NCBI GenBank assembly: GCA_025935275.1 | Contig: JAICVP010000116.1 | Coordinates: 1 to 6,740, forward strand | Length of the DNA: 6,740 nt | Direction: 5' to 3' | Origin: Thermoleophilia bacterium | GTDB taxonomy: Bacteria > Actinomycetota > Thermoleophilia > Gaiellales > Gaiellaceae | Shown here: positions 1 through 6,740 of the stretch, piece by piece | Numbering within the stretch: position 1 is the stretch's first letter | Layout: each line of letters starts with the position of its first letter | Translations under genes and position numbers: made by a program | The notes under the pieces: model-generated | The model's input: only the letters and a program-made list of their open reading frames with translations | Told to the model about the DNA's origin: nothing | Databases searched by the model: none

Positions 1-1365
<1,365 letters not shown>

Positions 1366-1383
1366 GTAAGAACCGCCAGAATG

Positions 1384-1398
1384 CCCCCACTAAGGGGG
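1384..1398 (+). promoter_or_regulatory. Shine-Dalgarno sequence inside a small perfect hairpin, before the flavoprotein gene
   Basis: CCCCC (1384-1388), a 5-nt ACTAA loop and GGGGG (1394-1398) form a 5-bp all-GC stem, which two G-T wobble pairs can extend. The right arm is also the only purine-rich ribosome-binding candidate for the ATG at 1403, with a 4-nt gap. Folding would hide it. No T run follows, so it does not look like a clpC terminator. The sequence is seen directly; any regulatory role is inferred. Confidence 0.45.
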
Positions 1399-1402
1399 TG
1401 CG

Positions 1403-2110
1403 ATGAAGGCGACCATCAAGGAGAAGCGCGAGGTGGCGAAGGGGACTCTCTTCGTGACCTTCGACCTCGGCGGCGAAGACGTCGAGTTCGAGCCGGGGCA
1501 GTACTTCTGGGTGGAGCTCCTCGACCCGCCGTACGACGACGAGAAGGGGCCGCGCCGGCACATCACCGTCGTCACCTCTCCCACGGAGAAGGGCGTGCTC
1601 GGGCTCGCCACACGCATCCGCGACACCGCGTTCAAGAAGTCGCTGGTCGAGATGCCGGAGGGCGCGGCCGTCGACGTCGAGCAGCCGAAGGGCAGCTTCA
1701 CGCTCCCGGACGACACGTCGAAACGCTACGCCTGGATCGCGGGCGGGATCGGGATCACACCGTTCCGCTCGATGCTCCGCTACATCGCGGACAAGGGGCT
1801 CGACTACGACATCACGCTCGTCTACTCGAATCGCGATGCGGAGTCGACGGCCTTCCTCGACGAGCTGAAGGAGCTCGAGTCGATCGTCCCGAGGTGCCGG
1901 CTCATCCTCACGATGACCGAAGACCCGAGCTGGGACGGCGACAAGCGGATGCTCGACGCCGAGGTGCTCCGCGACATGCTCGGCGACCTCGAGCTCTACC
2001 ACTTCATGATCGCCGGGCCTCCGCCCATGGCGAAGTCGGTCGAGGCCGCGCTGCTCGAGGCGGGCCTCTCCGAAGACCAGGTTCAGTCGGACTCCTTCAG
2101 CGGCTACTAG
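1403..2110 (+). CDS. FAD/NAD(P)-binding oxidoreductase of the ferredoxin-NADP reductase (FNR) superfamily
   Basis: The 235-residue product is a single-subunit FNR-type flavoprotein that should move electrons between NAD(P)H and an unknown acceptor in the cytoplasm. The N-terminal FAD-binding barrel (about 1-102) contains PGQYF (31-35) and RRHITVVTSP (51-60), a variant of the usual R-x-Y-S flavin motif in which His and Thr replace Tyr and Ser. The C-terminal nucleotide-binding half has AGGIGITPF (113-121), YSNRD (141-145) and GPPPM (205-209). It ends in an aromatic SFSGY tail, which may stack near the flavin. There is no Cys cluster for a 2Fe-2S domain and no haem-binding globin domain, so the partner protein is separate. 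The ATG at 1403 is chosen because GGGGG lies just upstream and the fold starts straight away. The gene begins 37 bp after clpC, so read-through from clpC is possible. It sits 4 bp before the next flavoprotein gene. Superfamily is secure, substrate is unknown. Confidence 0.88.
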   Translation: MKATIKEKREVAKGTLFVTFDLGGEDVEFEPGQYFWVELLDPPYDDEKGPRRHITVVTSPTEKGVLGLATRIRDTAFKKSLVEMPEGAAVDVEQPKGSFTLPDDTSKRYAWIAGGIGITPFRSMLRYIADKGLDYDITLVYSNRDAESTAFLDELKELESIVPRCRLILTMTEDPSWDGDKRMLDAEVLRDMLGDLELYHFMIAGPPPMAKSVEAALLEAGLSEDQVQSDSFSGY

Positions 2111-2114
2111 CCAC

Positions 2115-3311
2115 GTGAGGGTCGCGGTCGTCGGCGGGGGAGTCGTCGGCCTCTCCTGCGCGTTCGCTCTCCGGCGCGCCGGGGCCGAAGTCACCGTCTA
2201 CGAGCGGGGACGTGTCGGGGAAGGGTGCTCCCGCGGCAACACTGGCTGGATCTGCCCGGGCCTCTCCGCGCCGCTCCCTGCTCCCGGGGTCATGGGCGGC
2301 GCCCTGCGCGGGATGCTGCATCGCGACAGCCCGCTCGTCATCAGCCCGCTGCTCGGTCCGTCCTTTCTCCGCTGGTCGTGGGGCTTCTGGCGTGCGTCCA
2401 CGCGCGAACGCTATCGGGCGGGCCTGGAGGCGACCGTCGCGCTCACGAAGTCGGCCTTCGCCAACTACGACGAGCTGCGCGCAGCCGGAGTGGAGTTCGA
2501 GCTGCATTCCACCGGGATGCTGGTCGCCGCTCTCACCGAGCCTGGTCTGGACGAATACGCGGCGATGCTGAGCGAGGCTGAAGAGGCCGGCTACGAAGGG
2601 CCGGTGCGCGTCATCTCCGGCGACGAGGCGCGCGAGCTCGACCCCGCGCTCTCGGAGGCGGTGATCGGCGGCGTCCACGCGCCGAGCGAGCGCTACGTGC
2701 GCCCGGAGAGCGTCTCGAACGGCCTGGCGGCGTGGTTGCGCGCGAACGGGGGCGAGGTGGAGGAGAACGCGGCTGTGGAGAGCCTCGACGATCTCGAGGC
2801 CGACGCCGTTGTCGTGGCTGCCGGCGCCTGGTCGGGCGAGCTCCTCGGTGAGAGCCGCTTCCCGATGGAGGCGGCCAAGGGCTACAGCATCACGGCGACG
2901 TCGAGCGGAACGCTGCCGAAGCATGCGCTCTACCTCTCCGAGGGCAAGGTGGGTACGAGCACCTTCGATGGCGACCTGCTCCGGATCGCGGGGATCTTCG
3001 ACCTGATGGGGATCGACGAGACCCTGAAGCCCAAGCGGATCGACGCCATCGTCCGCTCTTCCGCCGCGTTCCTAAAGGACTGGGTGCCGAATGAGATCGA
3101 GCTCGAGTGGGCGGGCCTTCGCCCGTATCCCTCGGACGGCCTACCGGTGATCGGGTCGGTGCCCGGGCGCGAAGGGCTCTACGTGGCCACGGGCCACGGC
3201 CGCATGGGGATCACGCTCGGGCCGATCACGGGCAAACTCGTCGCGCGCGTGATTCTGGAGAACGAGACGCCCCGAGAGCTCGAGCCGTTCCGCATCGAGC
3301 GCTTCGCCTAG
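2115..3311 (+). CDS. FAD-dependent oxidoreductase, D-amino-acid dehydrogenase (DadA)-like
   Basis: The 398-residue product belongs to the DAO/DadA flavoprotein family, which oxidises amino acids or secondary amines to imino products. The N-terminus is a Rossmann dinucleotide fold with GGGVVG (7-12) and an acidic end at E30. The segment NTGWICPGLSAPLPAPGV (42-59) closely resembles the DadA signature after the FAD site. AAGAW (235-239), GLRPYPSDGLPVIG (334-347) and GHGRMGITLGP (360-370) are the family's C-terminal flavin and substrate landmarks. Length is close to the 400-430 usual for DadA. The start is a GTG 4 bp after the TAG of the FNR-like gene, with no clear Shine-Dalgarno; the Rossmann fold begins at residue 2-3, so nothing is missing. 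Translation probably depends on reinitiation from the upstream gene. No membrane segment is evident. The stop overlaps the convergent gene's stop. True substrate (D-amino acid, sarcosine-like or other amine) cannot be told from sequence. Confidence 0.87.
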   Translation: MRVAVVGGGVVGLSCAFALRRAGAEVTVYERGRVGEGCSRGNTGWICPGLSAPLPAPGVMGGALRGMLHRDSPLVISPLLGPSFLRWSWGFWRASTRERYRAGLEATVALTKSAFANYDELRAAGVEFELHSTGMLVAALTEPGLDEYAAMLSEAEEAGYEGPVRVISGDEARELDPALSEAVIGGVHAPSERYVRPESVSNGLAAWLRANGGEVEENAAVESLDDLEADAVVVAAGAWSGELLGESRFPMEAAKGYSITATSSGTLPKHALYLSEGKVGTSTFDGDLLRIAGIFDLMGIDETLKPKRIDAIVRSSAAFLKDWVPNEIELEWAGLRPYPSDGLPVIGSVPGREGLYVATGHGRMGITLGPITGKLVARVILENETPRELEPFRIERFA

Positions 3312-4027
3312 CGCGGCTCGTGGCGCATCCAGACGTTCGGCTCGAGGTAGCGCCCGACCCCGCCTTCGAACCGCACCGGTACGAGCGCACCCGGCACGAC
3401 GTAATCGCCGTCCTGGGGGAAGTGCATTCCCGTCCAGGACTCCCAGTCGGCGGCTGAGCCGCTGATGTCGAGGGAACGGGGAGCGACCGCGAGTAGCTCG
3501 GCGCCCAGGCGGGCGTGCAGGCGGATCCAGGGGTCGAACGGCATGCCGTCGTCCCGTGTCCAACGCATGTAGTCCTCGAGCGGGACGAGCGGATAGCGGT
3601 CCTTCCAGGTCGGCCGCACCGGCGCGATGAGACACTCGAGACCCGCTCGGCCCGCGGTCTCGGCCATCCCGCCGATGATCTGACCGGAGAGCCCGCGGCC
3701 CTGCTGCTTCGCATCCACGACGGCGACGACCGCGCACAGGACGTTCGGATTCGGAAACTCGCGCTCGAAGACATCGACCACGCCGCCCGTGAGTGTCTCG
3801 ACTTGCCCGTCCCACGCCACGGGCATCGTGTTGCCCTTCCCAAGCACCTCCTCGGTCTCGGTATCGACGAGGACGAGCTGGAATTCGGGCCAGCGAGTGT
3901 AGAGATCGTCCCACCTGGCGTTCAGAACCTGGTCGTGGTGGATGAACTCGGGCCACGGGTCGGCGACCTCGTCGAGCCGCTGTTCGAGCTCGGGCCGCTC
4001 CGCAAGGGTGAAGATCTGTGCCAGCAT
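3308..4027 (-). CDS. GNAT-fold N-acetyltransferase-like protein with an extra conserved-looking C-terminal domain
   Basis: The 239-residue protein has an N-terminal half that reads as a GNAT fold. A hydrophobic strand VLCAVVAVVD (97-106) is followed by QQGRGLSGQIIGGM (108-121), matching the acyl-CoA pyrophosphate loop Q/R-x-x-G-x-G/A, except that Ser replaces the last Gly/Ala. The C-terminal 100 residues are rich in Trp, Pro and Asp (for example EDYMRWTRDDG at 151-161, EPNVWMRH at 229-236) and are not the minimal GNAT core. From memory, similar proteins occur in other Actinobacteria as uncharacterised acetyltransferases; the substrate is unknown. The ATG at 4027 is the only good start. A weak GGGAGA (on the + strand 4039-4044) lies 11 nt upstream, rather far, and sits in a small GGGA/TCCC dyad. 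The gene is divergent from radA and convergent with the oxidoreductase gene, so it is a one-gene unit here. Confidence 0.75.
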   Translation of the reverse strand: MLAQIFTLAERPELEQRLDEVADPWPEFIHHDQVLNARWDDLYTRWPEFQLVLVDTETEEVLGKGNTMPVAWDGQVETLTGGVVDVFEREFPNPNVLCAVVAVVDAKQQGRGLSGQIIGGMAETAGRAGLECLIAPVRPTWKDRYPLVPLEDYMRWTRDDGMPFDPWIRLHARLGAELLAVAPRSLDISGSAADWESWTGMHFPQDGDYVVPGALVPVRFEGGVGRYLEPNVWMRHEPR

Positions 4028-4073
4028 CGTCGCGGGATTCTCCCAGGAGCCGGGAGCCGTCGGACCCCAGCCC

Positions 4074-4088
4074 TACGATGGATCCCCC
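4074..4088 (+). promoter_or_regulatory. Candidate radA promoter -10 element (TACGAT) giving a leaderless or near-leaderless mRNA
   Basis: TACGAT at 4074-4079 fits the TAnnnT pattern of actinobacterial -10 elements. The radA ATG starts at 4089, 9 nt beyond it, about where transcription should start. No Shine-Dalgarno precedes the ATG; the adjoining bases are GATCCCCC. No convincing -35 is visible about 17 nt upstream. The site lies in the 61-bp divergent gap shared with the acetyltransferase gene, so some promoter for radA is needed here. Confidence 0.42.
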
Positions 4089-5444
4089 ATGGCCAAGGCC
4101 GCGGCAATCCAGCACGCCTGCTCCGAATGCGGGTACACGACAGGCAAGTGGCTCGGCAAGTGCCCGGCGTGCGGCAGTTGGGGCACGCTCGTCGAGGAGC
4201 GCATCGCAGCGGCCCCGAAGGCGGCCGCGGTCGGCGCGGGTCGGCCGTTGCTTCGCCTCGTGGACGTCGAGGCGTCGGATGCCGAGCGCATCCCCACCGG
4301 CGTCACCGAGCTCGACCGGGTGCTCGGCGGGGGCCTCGTCCCGGCGAGCCTGGTGCTCGTCAGCGGCGACCCGGGGATCGGGAAGTCGACGTTGCTCCTC
4401 ATGGCGCTCCGCTCGCTCAGCGCCGAGCGGCGCGTCTTGCTCGTCACCGGTGAGGAATCCTCGGCCCAGGTCAAGCTCCGCGCGGACCGGCTCGGCGGAG
4501 GCGCCGACGTGCACATCCTGGCCGAGACCAACCTGGACGAGGTCTGCGCCACCCTCGAGCGCGAGCGGCCCGAGGTGTGCGTCATCGACTCGGTGCAGAC
4601 GCTCTACGCGCCCGAGCTCGGCTCCGCGCCGGGCTCGGTGGCGCAGGTCCGGGAAGCCGCCGGCCGGCTCCTCCGCGTCGCGAAAGAACAGGGCATCGCC
4701 ACCTTCCTGGTCGGGCACGTGACGAAGGAGGGCGCGGTTGCGGGCCCCCGGGTCCTCGAGCACCTCGTCGACTGCGTGCTCCAGTTCGAAGGCGACCGCT
4801 ATCGCTCGCACCGCGTCCTGCGTGCCGTCAAGAACCGCTTCGGCTCGACGAACGAGCTCGGAGTCTTCGAGATGACCGGGGCGGGGCTCGAGGGGGTGGA
4901 GGATCCCTCGTCGATCTTCGGCCGCTCGCAGGACGACCAGCCGGGCTCTGCGGTCGTGTGCGCGCTCGAAGGCACCCGGCCGCTCCTCCTCGAGATCCAG
5001 GCGCTCGTCTCGCAGAGCGATCTGGCCATGCCGAGGCGCGTCGCGACCGGGGTCGATCCCAAGCGGCTTTCGATGATCGTTGCCGTCCTCGGCCGTCACG
5101 CGGGAGTCGCGCTCGGACAGGCGGATGTGTTCGTGAACGTCGCCGGCGGCGTGCGCATCGACGAGCCTGCGGCCGACCTCGGTATCGCCCTCGCCATCGC
5201 CTCCGCCGCCCGTGGAACCAGGGTTCGCGACGGGCTTGCGTGCTTCGGCGAGGTCGGTCTGACCGGACGGCTTCGGCCCGCGAGCCAGGCCGACCGGCGG
5301 CTGGCCGAGTGCGCCAAGCTCGGCTTTTCCGACGTGATCGTGCCGGAAGGCACCGAGTCCCGTGTCAAAATGCGTCTGACGGCAGCGGAAACGCTGAGAC
5401 AGGCCATCCAAGCGGGGCTCGATGCGGGCGGATCCTCGGACTGA
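4089..5444 (+). CDS. radA: RadA (Sms), DNA repair and recombination ATPase
   Basis: RadA is a RecA-like, DnaB-type hexameric motor that promotes branch migration and processing of recombination intermediates. The 451-residue product matches the family length of about 450-460. Order of parts: zinc finger CSEC-x10-CPAC (C11, C14, C25, C28), Walker A GDPGIGKST (93-101), Walker B VCVIDS (163-168), the RadA-specific KNRFG motif (248-252), then a Lon-protease-like domain (about 290-445) with VAGGVRIDEPAADLGIALAI (351-370) and GEVGLTGRLR (387-396). All landmarks are intact. The frame stays open upstream to 3942, but that extension crosses the start of the opposite-strand acetyltransferase and lacks family features. 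The ATG at 4089, directly before the zinc finger, is therefore chosen. It has no Shine-Dalgarno. The last 23 bp overlap disA, which implies co-transcription and probably translational coupling; DisA and RadA interact in other bacteria. Confidence 0.97.
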   Translation: MAKAAAIQHACSECGYTTGKWLGKCPACGSWGTLVEERIAAAPKAAAVGAGRPLLRLVDVEASDAERIPTGVTELDRVLGGGLVPASLVLVSGDPGIGKSTLLLMALRSLSAERRVLLVTGEESSAQVKLRADRLGGGADVHILAETNLDEVCATLERERPEVCVIDSVQTLYAPELGSAPGSVAQVREAAGRLLRVAKEQGIATFLVGHVTKEGAVAGPRVLEHLVDCVLQFEGDRYRSHRVLRAVKNRFGSTNELGVFEMTGAGLEGVEDPSSIFGRSQDDQPGSAVVCALEGTRPLLLEIQALVSQSDLAMPRRVATGVDPKRLSMIVAVLGRHAGVALGQADVFVNVAGGVRIDEPAADLGIALAIASAARGTRVRDGLACFGEVGLTGRLRPASQADRRLAECAKLGFSDVIVPEGTESRVKMRLTAAETLRQAIQAGLDAGGSSD

Positions 5445-6507
5445 CAAGACTCTCCTTGCGGCCCTGAGCCGGGTCGCACCGGGAACGGCCCTGCGCGCGG
5501 GGATGGACGACATCATCCGCGCCGAGCTCGGGGCGCTGATCGTCATCGGCGACCCGAACGCGCTGTCCTTCCTCTACTCGGGCGGCATGCGCCTCGACCT
5601 GCCCTTCACCTCGCAGCTCATCTACGAGCTGGCGAAGATGGACGGCGCGATCATCCTCAACGAGACGGCCCAGAAGATCGTCTACGCGAACGTGCAGCTC
5701 ATGCCGGATCCCTCGATCGCGTCGGAGGAGACCGGTACCCGCCACCGGACGGCCGAGCGCGTGGCCAAGCAGACCGAGGCCCTCGTGATCTCGATCTCGC
5801 AGCAGCGCGAGACGGTCACGATCTTCGTGCGCGACCTCCGCTACCAGCTCGGCGAGATCTCCGACGTCCTCGCCCGCACCAACCAGGCGCTCGGCACGCT
5901 CGAGACGTACCGGCAGAGGCTGGATCAGGGCCTCACGCGGTTGACGGCGCTCGAGTTCCAGAGCGCGGTCATGCTCGACGACGTGCTCGTGGTCGTCCAG
6001 CGGGCCGAGATGACCACCCGAATGGCGGAGGAGATCGAGCGCAACTGCGTCGAGCTCGGCGGCGAGGGGCGCCTGATCCGCATGCAGCTCGACGAGCTCA
6101 TGGAGGACGTGCCGCGCGACAAGGCGTCGATCGTCTACGACTACGAGCCCGCGGGGGAGCCGCAGAAGGCGGGCGAGGCGCTCGAGCGGCTCGCCGGCCT
6201 CACCCATACCCAGCTGCTCGACTTCGAGGAGCTGGCCGAGGTGCTCGGCTATCCGCGCGAGACGAATCCGCTCGACTATGGGGTACAGCCGCGCGGCTAC
6301 CGGGTCTTGTCGCGGATCCCGCGGCTGCCGGACAATGTCATCCGCCACCTCGTGCGGGACTTCTCTTCGCTCGACGCCGTCATCCGGGCGAGCCACAGGG
6401 ACCTCGAGGCGGTCGACGGCGTCGGTGCCGTCAGGGCGCGGGAGATCCGCGAGGGCCTGCGGCGCCTCCAGGAGCACAATCTCGTTGACCGCTATTTGCA
6501 GCTTTAA
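5422..6507 (+). CDS. disA: DisA, DNA integrity scanning diadenylate cyclase (c-di-AMP synthase)
   Basis: DisA makes cyclic di-AMP from two ATP and slows or stops when it meets branched DNA, thereby reporting DNA integrity. The 361 residues nearly equal the 360 of Bacillus subtilis DisA. The N-terminal DAC domain shows the catalytic motifs ELAKMDGAIIL (69-79, with DGA at 74-76) and GTRHRTAERVAKQT (105-118, RHR at 107-109). A helical linker spans about 145-285. The C-terminal helix-hairpin-helix DNA-binding region includes RGYRVLSRIPRLP (291-303) and DLEAVDGVGAVRAREI (327-342). Both active-site motifs are intact, so the enzyme should be active. The ATG at 5422, inside the radA end and in another frame, is the only start that keeps the conserved VAPGTALRAG (18-27). 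A weak GCGGGG precedes it, so translation likely depends on radA. The stop is TAA, with a structured intergenic region after it. Confidence 0.98.
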   Translation: MRADPRTDKTLLAALSRVAPGTALRAGMDDIIRAELGALIVIGDPNALSFLYSGGMRLDLPFTSQLIYELAKMDGAIILNETAQKIVYANVQLMPDPSIASEETGTRHRTAERVAKQTEALVISISQQRETVTIFVRDLRYQLGEISDVLARTNQALGTLETYRQRLDQGLTRLTALEFQSAVMLDDVLVVVQRAEMTTRMAEEIERNCVELGGEGRLIRMQLDELMEDVPRDKASIVYDYEPAGEPQKAGEALERLAGLTHTQLLDFEELAEVLGYPRETNPLDYGVQPRGYRVLSRIPRLPDNVIRHLVRDFSSLDAVIRASHRDLEAVDGVGAVRAREIREGLRRLQEHNLVDRYLQL

Positions 6508-6526
6508 GGCACCGAATTCGCCTCTC

Positions 6527-6566
6527 CCAGGTGCAAAGTGCCCGCAATAGGGCACAAAAGCCCTGG
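6527..6566 (+). repeat. Long imperfect hairpin (inverted repeat) between disA and carD
   Basis: Thirteen Watson-Crick pairs can form across 40 bases. CCAGG (6527-6531) pairs with CCTGG (6562-6566). After a one-base T bulge, GC (6533-6534) pairs with GC (6560-6561). An A-rich internal loop (AAA opposite AAAA) follows, then a perfect 6-bp stem GTGCCC/GGGCAC (6538-6543 with 6550-6555) closes a GCAATA loop. An alternative GGGC/GCCC pairing (6550-6553 with 6560-6563) competes with it. It begins 20 nt after the disA stop and ends 4 nt before the carD -35 element. No T run follows, so it is not a standard intrinsic terminator. It could be a 3'-end stabiliser of the radA-disA mRNA, or an operator dyad for carD. 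The role is not determined. Confidence 0.6.
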
Positions 6567-6570
6567 AAAC

Positions 6571-6600
6571 TTGGCGTTTTAAGCGCATTTTCGATACAAT
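6571..6600 (+). promoter_or_regulatory. Probable sigma-70-type promoter for carD
   Basis: TTGGCG (6571-6576, four of six against TTGACA) and TACAAT (6595-6600, five of six against TATAAT) are separated by 18 bp of relatively AT-rich sequence. This is the best promoter-like pair in the window. Transcription would start near 6606-6608, giving carD a leader of about 50 nt. The call is by eye only. Confidence 0.62.
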
Positions 6601-6609
6601 GGCTGAGTT

Positions 6610-6634
6610 CCGCAGGCATCTGGCGGCTTTTTTT
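6610..6634 (+). terminator. Intrinsic-terminator-like hairpin with T7 run in the carD leader
   Basis: CCG-CAG (6610-6615) pairs with CTG-CGG (6620-6622 and 6624-6626) around a GCAT loop, with one bulged G at 6623. That makes six pairs, followed by C and seven T (6628-6634). This has the form of a short intrinsic terminator. It lies about 100 bp past disA, so it could end the radA-disA transcript. It also lies just downstream of the predicted carD transcription start, so it could attenuate carD. The stem is short and contains a bulge, so its strength is uncertain. Confidence 0.5.
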
Positions 6635-6646
6635 GGGCCCGGGAAG

Positions 6647-6652
6647 AGGAGG
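6647..6652 (+). promoter_or_regulatory. Strong Shine-Dalgarno sequence fixing the TTG start of carD
   Basis: AGGAGG lies within a longer purine run (6641-6656) and is 5 nt before TTG at 6658. No ATG or GTG lies in the same frame between the T7 run and this point, so the strong site decides for the TTG start. Confidence 0.85.
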
Positions 6653-6657
6653 AGAGC

Positions 6658-6740
6658 TTGTACAAAGTCGGCGATAAGGTCGTCTATCCCCATCACGGCG
6701 CTGGCACCGTGGTGAAGAAGGAGAAACGAACCATTCTGGG
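6658..6740 (+). CDS. carD: CarD/CdnL-family RNA polymerase-binding transcription regulator (5' end only)
   Basis: Only the first 27 codons and two further bases are in the window. They read MYKVGDKVVYPHHGAGTV and continue with KKEKRTIL. The VGDxVVYPHHGAG pattern is the opening of the CarD/TRCF RNA polymerase-interacting domain, so the family is clear despite the short length. CarD proteins bind the RNA polymerase beta subunit and stabilise the open promoter complex; in mycobacteria CarD is essential and affects rRNA transcription and stress survival. The start is TTG, supported by the AGGAGG 5 nt upstream. The gene follows radA-disA on the same strand after 150 bp and has its own promoter-like sequence. 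I cannot tell from this fragment whether the C-terminal DNA-contacting domain is present. Confidence 0.9.
   Translation, partial: MYKVGDKVVYPHHGAGTVVKKEKRTIL

Noticed and set aside
4040..4058. Small repeats in the acetyltransferase-radA gap: two GGAGCC copies 7 bp apart and a CTCC/GGAG dyad
   Set aside because: They are short and expected by chance in GC-rich DNA. No clear operator could be argued from them.
4078..4080. ATG 11 bp before the chosen radA start
   Set aside because: It is out of frame with radA and overlaps the -10-like element, so it is probably upstream of the transcript.
3942..4088. 49-codon in-frame extension upstream of the radA ATG
   Set aside because: It lies mostly over the opposite-strand acetyltransferase start region, is Ser/Gly/Arg-rich without RadA features, and RadA proteins normally begin close to the zinc finger.
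3515..4453. 312-codon plus-strand open frame across the acetyltransferase and the start of radA
   Set aside because: It is antisense to one real gene and out of frame with the other, has no motifs, and is explained by codon bias.
3141..5546. 801-codon open frame on the minus strand, opposite radA and out of frame with the acetyltransferase gene
   Set aside because: It is antisense to the clearly real radA and overlaps a better minus-strand gene in another frame. Its product is a low-complexity Arg/Asp/Ala-rich mirror of GC-biased codons with no domain motif.
5365..6696. 443-codon open frame on the minus strand opposite disA
   Set aside because: It covers all of disA and the carD promoter region. 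The product is the Leu/Arg/Glu/Asp-rich composition typical of antisense frames in GC-rich genes, with no recognisable fold.

Overview
This is a GC-rich bacterial window with strong third-position G/C bias. It carries six genes and the first codons of a seventh. Four are widely conserved housekeeping or stress genes: clpC (3' part), radA, disA and carD (5' end). ClpC, RadA, DisA and CarD genes also lie near one another in Actinobacteria such as Mycobacterium tuberculosis (from general knowledge: Rv3596c, Rv3585, Rv3586, Rv3583c). With the base composition, this points to an actinobacterium, plausibly a deep-branching class such as Thermoleophilia/Gaiellales. The class-level placement is a guess.

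Layout. Bases 1-1365 hold the C-terminal half of the ClpC unfoldase, from the end of its first AAA+ module to an acidic tail. After 37 bp come two tightly spaced forward genes: a ferredoxin-NADP-reductase-like flavoprotein (1403-2110) and a DadA-like FAD-dependent amine/amino-acid oxidoreductase (2115-3311). A GNAT-like acetyltransferase gene is read on the minus strand (3308-4027). It meets the oxidoreductase gene tail to tail, so that the two stop codons share one CTAG. A 61-bp divergent gap follows, then radA (4089-5444) and disA (5422-6507), which overlap by 23 bp. A 150-bp gap leads to carD, which starts at a TTG codon at 6658 and runs off the window.

How the genes relate. radA and disA look co-transcribed. 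RadA (DNA-repair ATPase acting on branched intermediates) and DisA (DNA-scanning c-di-AMP synthase) are known functional partners. CarD is an RNA polymerase-binding regulator, and ClpC is the ATPase of a Clp protease. The two flavoproteins and the acetyltransferase lie between clpC and radA and have no evident link to the stress genes. They look like an accessory insertion that splits the set into separate transcription units.

The most unusual part is the disA-carD gap. It packs a long imperfect hairpin, a good sigma-70-type promoter, a terminator-like hairpin with a T7 run almost at the predicted start of transcription, and a strong Shine-Dalgarno sequence into 150 bp. I see no mobile elements, CRISPR arrays, tRNAs, rRNAs or phage genes. 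Nothing in the coding content is a clearly undescribed system.
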